Positions 9,842 through 19,159 of a stretch of DNA of 64,000 nt are shown here, in pieces. The stretch is from Rikenella microfusus (GTDB taxonomy: Bacteria > Bacteroidota > Bacteroidia > Bacteroidales > VadinHA17): NCBI GenBank assembly GCA_020722575.1, contig DYKN01000012.1:1-64000 (forward strand), in the 5' to 3' direction. Numbering within the stretch: position 1 is the stretch's first letter; every line of letters starts with the position of its first letter. A program made the position numbers and the translations under genes. Below the pieces are notes generated by a model. That model was not told where the DNA came from and did not search any database. It worked only from the letters and a program-made list of their open reading frames with translations.

Positions 9842-11437
9842 TCATTCTCCTGCTATCCTGAATAATAGCCATGTGCCTGGATCAGGGATAATTTCACATT
9901 TGTTACCTGCCATTATATTAAATATTTTTTCTCTGGCATCAATTAAAAATGTTTCGGTTTTCTGAATACTACCGTCAATTACCAGCAAATCTAACGGAAA
10001 TACAAAAAGATGCTCCTGTTTCTGTTCAATAATCACCATTGTCTCTCCGTTCCTTTTCCCCTGACGTTTCTCGATTTTAATTTCAGGCTGACCTGGTAAT
10101 TCAAGCCATTGGTGAAAAAATTGTTCCAGATTTTTCCCGGTAACTTCTTCCATAACCTTTTTGAAATCAGAAGTAAGAGCATTACTGTTTCTATATCTCT
10201 CGTAAAATAGTTCCATTCCTTTCCAGAAAGCATAATCTCCTGTTTCTCTTCTCAGCATATGTAGAATCCATGCTCCTTTCTGGTAGGAATTGGGATTAAG
10301 TAAATTCATCGGATTTATGGTAACAGTATCAATTACCGGAGCAGGGTTTCTGTCATAATACCTTAAAACTCTTTCGCGTGCCTGTTTCATTTCTGTTTCA
10401 AGTCTTTCCCGACCATAGTTTTTCTCATTATATACAGCAGTTAAATAAGTGGCAAAGCCTTCACTGAGCCAGATATGAGCCCAATCTTTTTCAGTTACAG
10501 AATTTCCAAACCATTGATGGGCAATTTCATGTGCAATAAGACTTTCTGCCTGTCCACTTCCTGTAACTGAGTTTTCACTGTAAAAAATACAGGATGCATT
10601 TTCAAGGCCTCCGAAAATTGTTTTTGATTGAACATTGGCAAGCTTTTCAAACGGGTATGGACCTATAAGATTGCTAAAAAAGTCAATTACTTTTACTGCA
10701 ACAGAATAATCAGAAAATCCTTCCTCACGATTTTCAGGGAAAACCCATGACCAGACCGGGACATTTCCTGCATAACCGGCAAACCTGACCGCAAATGGTG
10801 CAGCTCCAAAAGCCATTACCTTCACCGGAAGAGGGATTTCCTCATGCCAGTGCGTCAGTCTGTTATGTTGATCAATATTACTTTCTTCAATGAGTGTACC
10901 ACATGCAACAACCTTATAATGCATTGGGGCTATAATGATAAAGTCAACCCTGGCTTTGTCAGAAGGATGATCAATCACCGGAAGATAATATGATGCCCTA
11001 TCGGGCCAATGGTCTGAAAAAAAAGTTCGACTCCCATATTTGTTCCGCGAAATAATAAGGCCATCAACAGGTATACCAGAATAAATAACCTTTACTACTG
11101 CCTTTGCTTTAGGTGAAAATGTCCCACCAGTACTTATACGCAAACTGTTGTCAGAATGATGCCACAGAACTGAATCATTATTAAGAGTTACTGACTTTAC
11201 GACCATTCCCTGTCCCGGCTTTCCGGAATTTCTGAAATCCAGCTCTATATAACCAATCGGCGCGCTAAATTCAATTTCAGCTTTTGCAATACCATATATT
11301 AAATCTGTTGTATCGTTAAGCCGCAAAAAAAATTCATATCCGAGTACATCAACGCCTGTCTGAGAAGTAGCAGGCAAAACCTGAAGATAAAATATCAATA
11401 CTATTGCTGAAAGAAAGAATATTACACTATTTTTCAT
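9842..11437 (-). CDS. Secreted M1-family metallopeptidase
   Basis: M1 peptidases are zinc aminopeptidases that trim N-terminal residues from peptides. After an N-terminal signal peptide (about residues 1-25) the beta saddle domain leads to a GGLEN motif (the GxMEN exopeptidase motif, near residue 277) and the zinc site HEIAHQWFG with the third ligand in WLSEGFATY about 19 residues on. At about 530 residues it lacks the large C-terminal domain of PepN, like other short bacterial M1 proteins. The ATG at 11435-11437 is chosen over the GTG one codon upstream. It faces plus-strand genes on both sides and is probably transcribed alone. Confidence 0.9.
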   Translation of the reverse strand: MKNSVIFFLSAIVLIFYLQVLPATSQTGVDVLGYEFFLRLNDTTDLIYGIAKAEIEFSAPIGYIELDFRNSGKPGQGMVVKSVTLNNDSVLWHHSDNSLRISTGGTFSPKAKAVVKVIYSGIPVDGLIISRNKYGSRTFFSDHWPDRASYYLPVIDHPSDKARVDFIIIAPMHYKVVACGTLIEESNIDQHNRLTHWHEEIPLPVKVMAFGAAPFAVRFAGYAGNVPVWSWVFPENREEGFSDYSVAVKVIDFFSNLIGPYPFEKLANVQSKTIFGGLENASCIFYSENSVTGSGQAESLIAHEIAHQWFGNSVTEKDWAHIWLSEGFATYLTAVYNEKNYGRERLETEMKQARERVLRYYDRNPAPVIDTVTINPMNLLNPNSYQKGAWILHMLRRETGDYAFWKGMELFYERYRNSNALTSDFKKVMEEVTGKNLEQFFHQWLELPGQPEIKIEKRQGKRNGETMVIIEQKQEHLFVFPLDLLVIDGSIQKTETFLIDAREKIFNIMAGNKCEIIPDPGTWLLFRIAGE

Positions 11438-11454
11438 CACCTTTGTTTATTTTT

Positions 11455-11462
11455 CAAAATTA
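11455..11462 (-). promoter_or_regulatory. Candidate -7 element for M1 peptidase gene
   Basis: The minus strand reads TAATTTTG about 18 bases before the start codon, matching TAnnTTTG. The upstream TTG element is not evident. Confidence 0.3.
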
Positions 11463-11523
11463 GTTAAAAGAACCCTGAATTTATTTTTACGGGTAAAATA
11501 TTAAATTATTGATATATAATTAT

Positions 11524-11531
11524 TAGTTTTG
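11524..11531 (+). promoter_or_regulatory. Candidate -7 element for DUF4290-murA
   Basis: TAGTTTTG matches TAnnTTTG and lies 20 bases before the DUF4290 ATG, giving a short leader. No upstream element was recognised. Confidence 0.35.
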
Positions 11532-11551
11532 TCAGGCGAAAAAAAATTCTG

Positions 11552-12184
11552 ATGAGTTTTGATTATAATACCCAAAGGAAGAGAATGGCCTTGCCTGAGT
11601 ATGGCAGGAATATTCAGAAGATGGTTGATTACCTGAAAACGATTAAGGACAGGGAAGAACGGAAAAGAGCAGCGGAGACAATAATTCATATTATGGGTAA
11701 TCTTAATCCCAACTTGCGTGAGGTTGAGGATTTAAAACATAAATTATGGGATCATCTGTTTATAATTGCAGATTTCGATCTTGATGTCGATTCCCCTTAT
11801 TCACCACCTGAAAAAGCTAAACTGGTTGAAAAACCGAACAGAATACAATATCCAATGGGCAATATCAGGTTTCTTCATTATGGAAAGATAATTCAATCGA
11901 TGATTGAAGAAGTTTCCAAAATGGAGGATGGAGAGAAGAAAGATTACCTTACTTCACTCATCATCAATCAGATGAAGAAGCTATATGTTACATGGAACCG
12001 TCCGCAGGTTTCGGATGATATCATCCTGAGTGATCTGAAATTTTTATCGCGCGGAAAGCTAAAGGCTCCTGAAGGGATAAAGATACCTGAGGTAAAAGAA
12101 CTTTTGGGACAGAGCAAAAAGAAACAGCAAGGGAAACAACATAACAAACATTCTCAGAAGAAAAAAGGGTTAAACCGTTATTGA
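11552..12184 (+). CDS. DUF4290 family protein
   Basis: I recognise this 210-residue protein as DUF4290, a family found next to murA in many Bacteroidota, with no known biochemical role. It starts MSFDYNTQRK, is mainly alpha-helical and charged, has no signal peptide or membrane segment, and ends in a lysine/glutamine-rich basic tail (about residues 180-210). Its TGA stop shares one base with the ATG of murA (TGATG at 12182-12186), which implies one transcript and coupled translation. The tight link to murA makes a role in cell wall synthesis or its control likely, but that is inference. Confidence 0.85.
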   Translation: MSFDYNTQRKRMALPEYGRNIQKMVDYLKTIKDREERKRAAETIIHIMGNLNPNLREVEDLKHKLWDHLFIIADFDLDVDSPYSPPEKAKLVEKPNRIQYPMGNIRFLHYGKIIQSMIEEVSKMEDGEKKDYLTSLIINQMKKLYVTWNRPQVSDDIILSDLKFLSRGKLKAPEGIKIPEVKELLGQSKKKQQGKQHNKHSQKKKGLNRY

Positions 12185-13491
12185 TGAGTTCTTTTGTTGT
12201 GACGGGAAGTCGTCCTCTAATGGGTGAAATAACACCACAGGGCTCAAAAAATGAGGCTTTGCAGATAATTTGCGCATCGCTTCTCACTCCTGAAAAAGTA
12301 ACAATTTACAATCTCCCCCGCATCCTTGACGTTGATAATATCATTGATCTTATTTCATTGCTTGGCGTTAAAGTATCGCGAGACCATTCTGGCTGTTCCG
12401 TGACAATTGAAGCTCATTCGGTTAACATTGATTACATGCTGAGTGAGGAATATGTTGAAAAGAGCCGGAAAATAAGGGGATCTATCATGATAGCAGGGCC
12501 ATTACTCGCACGCTTCGGGAAAGCCTATGTAGCAAGGCCAGGAGGTGATAAGATAGGCCGAAGAAGACTCGATACACATTTTCTTGGCTTTACTAAATTA
12601 GGAGCTTCAGTTGAAATTCATCGAAACAATGAGTTATATATTATTGCAGCGGAAAAACTTACCGGTACATATATCCATCTTGATGAGGCTTCAGTAACTG
12701 GAACAGCCAATATAATAATGGCAGCCGTGCTTGCTGAAGGAAAGACTACCATATACAATGCAGCCTGTGAACCTTATATACAACAACTCTGCACGATGCT
12801 GGTAAATATGGGAGCAAAAATTGATGGCATTGGTTCAAACCTGCTCAGGATTGAAGGAGTAAAGAAACTTGCCGGAATTTCACACACAGTCCTACCCGAC
12901 ATGATCGAAGTGGGTTCATTTATTGGAATGGCAGCCATGACAGAATCAGAACTCACCATTAAAAATGTCTCCTGGGAAAACCTTGGAATAATTCCCGATT
13001 CATTCCGGAAACTTGGTATAATACTTGAGAAACAGGATGATGATATTTATATTCCCCGACAAGAACACTACACCATTGAAACCTTCATGGATGGATCTAT
13101 CATGACCATTTCCGACGGTATATGGCCTGGACTGACGCCCGACCTTCTTAGTGTCATTCTCGTAACTGCCACACAGGCAGAGGGAGCTGCTCTTATTCAC
13201 CAGAAAATGTTCGAGAGCCGACTATTCTTTGTCGACAAACTTATTGACATGGGAGCCCAGATTATCCTCTGCGACCCTCACCGGGCAACAGTAATAGGAC
13301 TGAACAAAAAAATAAAACTCAGAGCCACAGTAATGTCATCACCTGACATACGAGCCGGAATCGCTTTACTTATAGCCGCAATGTCAGCAGAAGGAACCAG
13401 CATTATTCATAATATTGAACAAATTGACAGAGGTTACGAAAGAATTGATGTCAGGTTGAATTCCCTCGGAGCTGAAATCAAACGTATCTAA
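12184..13491 (+). CDS. murA: UDP-GlcNAc 1-carboxyvinyltransferase
   Basis: MurA transfers enolpyruvate from PEP to UDP-N-acetylglucosamine, the first committed step of peptidoglycan synthesis in the cytoplasm. The 435-residue sequence has the EPSP-synthase-like fold throughout, with the substrate motif QGSKNEAL near residue 19 and the mobile loop RPGGDKIGRRR. In that loop the PEP-reactive Cys (C115 in E. coli) is replaced by Asp (D122, codon 12547-12549). Enzymes with Asp here remain active and are insensitive to fosfomycin in other bacteria. The ATG at 12184, overlapping the DUF4290 stop, is preferred to a TTG one codon earlier. Confidence 0.94.
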   Translation: MSSFVVTGSRPLMGEITPQGSKNEALQIICASLLTPEKVTIYNLPRILDVDNIIDLISLLGVKVSRDHSGCSVTIEAHSVNIDYMLSEEYVEKSRKIRGSIMIAGPLLARFGKAYVARPGGDKIGRRRLDTHFLGFTKLGASVEIHRNNELYIIAAEKLTGTYIHLDEASVTGTANIIMAAVLAEGKTTIYNAACEPYIQQLCTMLVNMGAKIDGIGSNLLRIEGVKKLAGISHTVLPDMIEVGSFIGMAAMTESELTIKNVSWENLGIIPDSFRKLGIILEKQDDDIYIPRQEHYTIETFMDGSIMTISDGIWPGLTPDLLSVILVTATQAEGAALIHQKMFESRLFFVDKLIDMGAQIILCDPHRATVIGLNKKIKLRATVMSSPDIRAGIALLIAAMSAEGTSIIHNIEQIDRGYERIDVRLNSLGAEIKRI

Positions 13492-13588
13492 ATAATATTT
13501 AAACTGCCAATTTGTCAATATCTGTCAACTGGCAGGTTATTTGCTTATAACCGGTTATTAAATGTCAAAAATATCAAATACCTGAAAA
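13492..13588. other. Spacer with inverted repeats before grpE
   Basis: The 97-base gap after murA contains a bulged stem (AACTGCC at 13502-13508 with GGCAGGTT at 13531-13538) and a perfect 12-base palindrome ATAACCGGTTAT at 13547-13558. The stem has no T-run after it, so it is a poor intrinsic terminator. The palindrome, 30 bases before grpE, could be a protein site, but nothing identifies the protein. Confidence 0.3.
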
Positions 13589-14239
13589 ATGACAAAGAAA
13601 AAGCAGACTGAAAGAAAGGTAGATCATGTTGAACATAAGGTAGAAATTACAGAAGGCAAAAAAAATCATGCCATTTCTTCTGATCAAACAAATGATAACG
13701 AAAAGGCAAAAGCCGCTGAAAATAATATCCCGGCTGACACTGAAGCCACTGAAGTAGTTGCTACCGAAGAAGCAAAGGCAGAAGTCAGTAAGGCCGAAGC
13801 CGAGCTTCTTGAAAAACTTGCCGAGATGCAGGATAAGTATCTCAGGCTGATGGCTGAATTTGAAAACTACCGCAAAAGGACTCTCAGGGAAAAAATAGAG
13901 CTAACAAAAAATGCAGGTGAAGAAATTATTAAAGGCATTCTTCCCGTTCTTGACGATTTTGAAAGAGCTCTTAAAATTATTGATGAATCATCGGACTTCA
14001 ATTCCATTAAAGATGGCATTAGCTTAATTTACAATAAATTCGTTGATTTTCTGAAGCAGAAAGGTGTAAAGGAAATAGAGTCGCTTAATTGTGATTTCAA
14101 TGTTGATCTTCACGATGCAGTTAGTAAGGTACAGGTGGAAGATGAATCCATGAAAGGTAAGATTGTTGAAGTGCTTCAGAAAGGATATTATCTGAATGAC
14201 AAAGTAATGAGGCATTCGAAAGTTGTTATCGGTGAATAG
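13589..14239 (+). CDS. grpE: Nucleotide exchange factor GrpE
   Basis: GrpE releases ADP from DnaK and works with DnaJ in the Hsp70 folding cycle. The first 75 residues are a charged, Ala/Glu/Lys-rich region of low complexity; a long coiled-coil helix follows (about 75-115, with the typical [10 protein letters not shown]), then the beta-wing domain ending in the family C-terminus [13 protein letters not shown]. The 216-residue length is normal. It lies 17 bases upstream of dnaJ, so the two form a chaperone operon; dnaK itself is not in the window. Confidence 0.95.
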   Translation: MTKKKQTERKVDHVEHKVEITEGKKNHAISSDQTNDNEKAKAAENNIPADTEATEVVATEEAKAEVSKAEAELLEKLAEMQDKYLRLMAEFENYRKRTLREKIELTKNAGEEIIKGILPVLDDFERALKIIDESSDFNSIKDGISLIYNKFVDFLKQKGVKEIESLNCDFNVDLHDAVSKVQVEDESMKGKIVEVLQKGYYLNDKVMRHSKVVIGE

Positions 14240-14256
14240 AAATAGATAATTACTGG

Positions 14257-15402
14257 ATGGCAAAGAAAGATTATTACGAAATACTGGGTATTCCAAGAAA
14301 CGCCACTAAGGAGGAGATAAAGAAAGCCTACCGGAAGCAGGCGCTTAAATATCATCCCGACAAGAATCCTGGCAACAAGGATGCTGAGGAGAAATTCAAA
14401 GAAGCTGCAGAGGCTTATGAGGTTCTGTCAGATGATGAAAAGCGCAGGGTTTATGATCAATATGGGCATGACGGTCTTAGTGGTTCCGGTTTTGGCTTCA
14501 GAGGAGGTGGGATGACTGTTGAGGATATTTTCGCTTCCTTTGGCGACATTTTTGAAGATGCCTTTGCCGGTTTTGGTGGTTTTGGCAGCAGCAGGAGAAC
14601 AAGAAGGGTTAATAAAGGTACTAATCTCAGGGTAAAAGTAAAGCTTACCCTTCAGGAGATAGCCAATGGGGCTGAGAAAAAAATTAAAGTCAGAAAATAT
14701 ATTTCATGTCCTGCCTGCGGAGGAACTGGTGCGGCTGATTCGAGAAGCTATACCGATTGTCCAACCTGTAGAGGTACCGGCCATGTTACACGTATTACAA
14801 CAACTTTCCTTGGCCAGATGCAAACAACAACTGTGTGCCCGACATGCGGGGGCGAGGGTAAAGTTATTACACACAAGTGCAGTTCATGCTATGGAGAAGG
14901 AATCATTGAAAAGGACGAGATTATAAGCATCAATATACCTGCAGGAGTTGCAAAAGGCATGCAGTTAACCCTTAGCGGCAAAGGAAATGCTGCTCGCAGA
15001 GGAGGAATACCCGGTGACCTCCTTGTAATAATCGACGAGGAATCCCATCCGGAACTCATCAGGGAAGGAAACGACCTGATATATAACCTTTTTATAAGTA
15101 TCCCCGACGCTATAATGGGAGGAAGTGCTGAGATACCAACCGTCGACGGACAGGTCAAAATTAAAATTGAACCGGGTACCCAGCCCGGAAAAATACTACG
15201 CCTGCGAGGAAAAGGACTTCCTGAAGTTAACGGATACGGCCGGGGAGACCTTCTGGTAAATGTCAACGTCTGGATCCCAAAAAGCCTGAGCAGGGAAGAT
15301 ATGAAACTTATCGAAAAACTTAAGGAATCAGACTCTTTCACACCTCGCCCCGATAAAGACGACAGAGGGTTTTTCGAAAGAATGAGAAGCTATTTCAAAT
15401 AA
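14257..15402 (+). CDS. dnaJ: Chaperone DnaJ
   Basis: This is a full class I J-protein of 381 residues, which delivers substrates to DnaK and stimulates its ATPase. The J domain has the HPD triad at residues 33-35; a Gly/Phe-rich linker covers about 72-112; the four zinc-finger CxxCxGxG repeats start at C151, C168, C194 and C208; the substrate-binding C-terminal domains follow. Nothing is missing or altered. It follows grpE after 17 bases and is likely transcribed with it. Confidence 0.97.
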   Translation: MAKKDYYEILGIPRNATKEEIKKAYRKQALKYHPDKNPGNKDAEEKFKEAAEAYEVLSDDEKRRVYDQYGHDGLSGSGFGFRGGGMTVEDIFASFGDIFEDAFAGFGGFGSSRRTRRVNKGTNLRVKVKLTLQEIANGAEKKIKVRKYISCPACGGTGAADSRSYTDCPTCRGTGHVTRITTTFLGQMQTTTVCPTCGGEGKVITHKCSSCYGEGIIEKDEIISINIPAGVAKGMQLTLSGKGNAARRGGIPGDLLVIIDEESHPELIREGNDLIYNLFISIPDAIMGGSAEIPTVDGQVKIKIEPGTQPGKILRLRGKGLPEVNGYGRGDLLVNVNVWIPKSLSREDMKLIEKLKESDSFTPRPDKDDRGFFERMRSYFK

Positions 15403-15578
15403 GCCAATCTTCCTCAGCTAATGCATCACCCCGATTATTAGTACCGTCTTTATAAATATATATCCTTTCTGATATGTACCAGTTCATGTCAGGTATTTTG
15501 TTTTATCTTACCCGATATTTTCTAAATTCACTTTTATTATATTTACTGTCCATTTTCCTTTATTAACATTAAAATTCT

Positions 15579-16502
15579 ATGACGATAATTGAAGCAAGAG
15601 ATGTAACCAAAAGATTCGGAAGCACAGTTGCTCTCGACAAACTGTGTCTTGCTGTTCCCCGGCAGTCAATTTACGGTCTGCTCGGACCTAATGGAGCAGG
15701 TAAGACCACACTTATCAGGATAATTAACCAGATAACCGGTCCTGATTCAGGTGAACTCTTTCTTGAAGGTCGAAAACTTAAATTATCGGATGTGGCTGAA
15801 ATAGGATACCTGCCCGAGGAAAGAGGCCTCTACAAGAAAATGAAAGTCGGTGAACAGGCACTTTATTTTGCAAGGCTCAAAGGGCTTTCCCGACACGAAG
15901 CCATGAAAAGACTCCGGTACTGGTTCAAAAAACTTGATATGGTTGACTGGTGGAATAAAAAAGTGGAGGAACTTTCAAAAGGCATGGCCCAGAAGGTTCA
16001 GTTTATCACAACTATTCTCCATGAACCAAAACTGCTCATACTCGATGAACCATTCACCGGATTTGACCCGGTAAATGCAGAAATAGTCAAAAACGAAATT
16101 CTTTTCCTTCGTGAAAAAGGCGCAACAATTCTGCTCTCAACTCATAACATGGCATCGGTTGAAGAACTTTGCGACAATATCACCCTTATTGACCATGGGA
16201 AATCAATTCTTGAGGGGAAAGTTGATGAAATCCGTAAAGCCTGGGCAGGAAATGAATATTCCGTTTCCTTCGAGGGAAATGTGACAGTTCCAGAAAACGG
16301 AAAATTCAGAATACTTGAATCAGAAAAAGACAATAACCTTACAACCATAAAATTGAAATGTCTCATTAATTCATCAACAAATGAAGTTCTAAATGAATTG
16401 ATGAAATCAGGCAATATCATATCGTTTAACCCTGCCCTCCCTTCAATGAATGATATTTTTATAAGGGTAGTTGCCTCCCAGAACGAAATGTCCAGACAAT
16501 AA
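15579..16502 (+). CDS. ABC exporter ATPase, NatA-like
   Basis: This 307-residue ATP-binding subunit has Walker A GPNGAGKT (residues 36-43), signature LSKGM, Walker B LLILDEPFTGFD and the switch histidine in LLSTHNM, followed by an extra C-terminal domain of the DUF4162 type (about 210-300). That domain layout is found in NatA-like ABC-2 exporters. The gene ends 16 bases before a matching membrane subunit, so the pair makes a two-gene exporter. Sodium export has been shown for NatAB of Bacillus, but no residue here fixes the substrate. Confidence 0.88.
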   Translation: MTIIEARDVTKRFGSTVALDKLCLAVPRQSIYGLLGPNGAGKTTLIRIINQITGPDSGELFLEGRKLKLSDVAEIGYLPEERGLYKKMKVGEQALYFARLKGLSRHEAMKRLRYWFKKLDMVDWWNKKVEELSKGMAQKVQFITTILHEPKLLILDEPFTGFDPVNAEIVKNEILFLREKGATILLSTHNMASVEELCDNITLIDHGKSILEGKVDEIRKAWAGNEYSVSFEGNVTVPENGKFRILESEKDNNLTTIKLKCLINSSTNEVLNELMKSGNIISFNPALPSMNDIFIRVVASQNEMSRQ

Positions 16503-16518
16503 CATTAAAAAAACGATC

Positions 16519-17889
16519 ATGAGCAAAATATCAGTTATTATTGAAAGAGAATACATTACACGAGTCAGAAAAAAATCATTCATCATTATGACCTTGCTGG
16601 CTCCGATTCTTCTGGCACTCTTTATTGTGGTACCAACTCTGCTGATGACAAATCAGGATACCGAAATGAAAAAAATAGCAGTGGTTGAAGCCGGCACCGA
16701 CCTCTTCAAAAATGCTATACCCGACATTAAGAATACTGATTTTATTTATCTGGAAAATGTAAATATTAACGACCTGAAGAAAAATTTTGAACAAGCAGGC
16801 TATTATGGGGTCCTTTATATTTCTCCGGAAGTTGTAAATATACCCGAAGCTGTTCAGCTGATTTCAAGAAAGCAACCGCCAATAACACTTCTTGAACATA
16901 TTGAAAATTCTCTCGAAAAGGAGATCGAACGCCAGAAACTTCTGGCCCATAATATCGAAAATCTAGATCAGATACTAAAAAGCGTAAGAACAAATGTTTC
17001 TGTACAGACTATCAAAATAGATGAAAAAGGTAATGTTAAGGAGACCAGCACAGGTATTGCAATGGCACTTGCATATATTACAAGCCTGATTATGTACTTT
17101 CTTGTTTTCGTTTTCGGTGCACAGGTTATGCGGGGAGTGATTGAGGAAAAAACCAGCAGGGTTGTTGAGGTTATTGTTTCATCAGTAAAACCTTATGAAT
17201 TGATGATGGGGAAAATAATAGGACTGGCATTTGTTGGTTTAACCCAATTTTTGATATGGGTTATCCTGACATTTGCAGTGGTTACTGCAGTAAAGTCGGC
17301 ATTGATTCCCGAAAAGGTCGTTACCCAGGCCGTACAGAGCTTCTCGCAGGATGTAATGTCTCAGGGAACATCAACATCACCTCAGAGTCAGTCAGAAAAC
17401 GCAGTCAACACCGAGGAAGCAATCCCTAATGAATTCCTGAAAATCTTTAACTCAGCGGTTAATCAACCGTGGGGTCTGATTTTATTCTGCTTTATATTTT
17501 ATTTTATCACAGGCTACCTCCTTTATGCCTCAGTTTTTGCAGCTGTTGGTTCTGCCGTTGACAATGAAACCGAGACACAGCAGTTCATGCTTCCGATAAC
17601 CTTGCCGGTTATCCTCGGACTCTTTGTAGCCATGAGCATCATGCAAAATCCCGAAAGCTCGGTGGCTTTCTGGTTCTCAATTATCCCTCTCACATCTCCG
17701 ATTGTAATGATGGCAAGGATTCCTTTCGGAGTGCCATGGTGGGAACTTGCCATTTCAATGTTACTTATGATAGGTACTTTTATTGTTTTTGTATGGATGG
17801 CTGCAAAAATTTACCGAACAGGAATACTTATGTATGGGAAAAAGAGCTCCTGGAAAGAAATGTGGAAATGGCTCACCTACAAAGGATGA
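16519..17889 (+). CDS. ABC-2 exporter permease, NatB-like
   Basis: The partner of the preceding ATPase is a 456-residue membrane protein. It has one helix at the N-terminus (about residues 20-40), a long external domain up to about residue 195, then five helices toward the C-terminus, the pattern of ABC-2 subunits such as NatB. A Gln/Ser-rich stretch (about 285-315) interrupts the helix series. The frame is open 16 codons further back into the ATPase gene, but MSKISVIIEREY at ATG 16519 is the normal family start. Substrate unknown. Confidence 0.85.
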   Translation: MSKISVIIEREYITRVRKKSFIIMTLLAPILLALFIVVPTLLMTNQDTEMKKIAVVEAGTDLFKNAIPDIKNTDFIYLENVNINDLKKNFEQAGYYGVLYISPEVVNIPEAVQLISRKQPPITLLEHIENSLEKEIERQKLLAHNIENLDQILKSVRTNVSVQTIKIDEKGNVKETSTGIAMALAYITSLIMYFLVFVFGAQVMRGVIEEKTSRVVEVIVSSVKPYELMMGKIIGLAFVGLTQFLIWVILTFAVVTAVKSALIPEKVVTQAVQSFSQDVMSQGTSTSPQSQSENAVNTEEAIPNEFLKIFNSAVNQPWGLILFCFIFYFITGYLLYASVFAAVGSAVDNETETQQFMLPITLPVILGLFVAMSIMQNPESSVAFWFSIIPLTSPIVMMARIPFGVPWWELAISMLLMIGTFIVFVWMAAKIYRTGILMYGKKSSWKEMWKWLTYKG

Positions 17890-17914
17890 TGCCTGACTGA
17901 AAATATTCTGAAAG

Positions 17915-19090
17915 ATGTCGAGAATTCTGGTAATTGATGATGAGAAGTCAATCCGGAACACCTTAAAAGAGGTTCTGGAATACGAAAAACACGAGGTCGA
18001 TGTTGCTGAGGATGGTCCTTCAGGTCTGGAACTCTTTTCAAACTATTCCCACGATATTGTGCTTTGTGATATCAAGATGGCAAAGATGGACGGCATAGAG
18101 GTTCTGGAAAGAATTATGGAGATTTCGCCTGACACACCTGTCATAATGATATCCGGGCATGGCACTATTGATACTGCTGTTGAATCAATCAAAAAGGGTG
18201 CATATGATTATCTTGAAAAACCACTTGACCTTAACAGACTTCTAATTACTCTCAGAAATGCTACGGATAAATCGAGGCTTGTTACCCAGACCAAAGTTCT
18301 GCGGAACAAAGTCAGCAAAATATATGAAATTGTCGGTGAATCTTCATCCATTAAAAAGGTTAAAGAGATCATTGACAGGGTTGCTCCCACTGAGGCAAGG
18401 GTTTTAATAACAGGTGCAAGCGGCACAGGAAAAGAGCTTGTTGCCCATCAGATTCACGAAAAAAGCCCGAGGGCTAAAGGAGCATTTGTTGAGGTCAATT
18501 GTGCTGCTATCCCATCTGAACTTATTGAAAGTGAGCTGTTCGGTCATGAAAAGGGATCCTTCACCTCAGCTATCAAACAAAGAATAGGCAAGTTCGAACA
18601 GGCAAACGGAGGAACTCTCTTTCTCGATGAGATAGGCGATATGAGCCTTTCAGCTCAATCAAAAGTTTTGAGAGCCTTGCAGGAAAACAAAATAACACGC
18701 GTCGGCTCCGACAAAGATATCCATGTTAACGTCCGCGTTATTGCAGCAACAAATAAAAATCTCAGAAAAGAAATTGAGAACAATACTTTCAGGGAAGACC
18801 TTTACCATCGCTTGAGCGTGATTCTGATTCATGTCCCCACTCTTAATGAACGTATAGAAGATATACCTTTACTTGCCGAACATTTCAACACACTTATATG
18901 CTCGGAATACGGAATGAGTAAAAAGAAAATCACCCAGGACGCTATAGAGGAACTTCAGAAAATCAAATGGACAGGAAATGTCAGAGAATTCCGGAATGTT
19001 CTCGAAAGACTTATCATACTTTGCAGAGGCGAAATAACGGGAAAAGATGTAATCGCATATGCACATCCTATTTCCGGTCTGACGTTATAG
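17915..19090 (+). CDS. NtrC-type response regulator without HTH
   Basis: The 391-residue protein has a receiver domain (1-120) with phospho-acceptor D52 and K102, then a sigma-54-activator AAA+ domain (about 135-365) with Walker A GASGTGKE (167-174) and Walker B FLDEIGD. The loop that touches sigma-54, normally GAFTGA, reads GSFTSA (214-219). The chain stops at residue 391, just after the AAA+ helical lid, so the C-terminal Fis-type DNA-binding helix-turn-helix is absent. It may act from solution or through a partner. No sensor kinase is adjacent; it starts 25 bases after the ABC permease gene, so it may be cotranscribed with the exporter. Confidence 0.88.
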   Translation: MSRILVIDDEKSIRNTLKEVLEYEKHEVDVAEDGPSGLELFSNYSHDIVLCDIKMAKMDGIEVLERIMEISPDTPVIMISGHGTIDTAVESIKKGAYDYLEKPLDLNRLLITLRNATDKSRLVTQTKVLRNKVSKIYEIVGESSSIKKVKEIIDRVAPTEARVLITGASGTGKELVAHQIHEKSPRAKGAFVEVNCAAIPSELIESELFGHEKGSFTSAIKQRIGKFEQANGGTLFLDEIGDMSLSAQSKVLRALQENKITRVGSDKDIHVNVRVIAATNKNLRKEIENNTFREDLYHRLSVILIHVPTLNERIEDIPLLAEHFNTLICSEYGMSKKKITQDAIEELQKIKWTGNVREFRNVLERLIILCRGEITGKDVIAYAHPISGLTL

Positions 19091-19159
19091 CAATTATCTC
19101 AATCCTGGCTGAATTCATGATATTTTTTGAACATTTATTTTTTAAATTTTGATTCATAG

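Noticed and set aside
13547..13558. Palindrome ATAACCGGTTAT as a heat-shock operator for grpE-dnaJ
   Set aside because: A single 12-base palindrome with no CIRCE-like form and no second copy before hsp20.
14889..15341. 150-codon minus-strand frame within dnaJ
   Set aside because: Antisense shadow of a conserved chaperone; Ser/Pro-rich with no domain.
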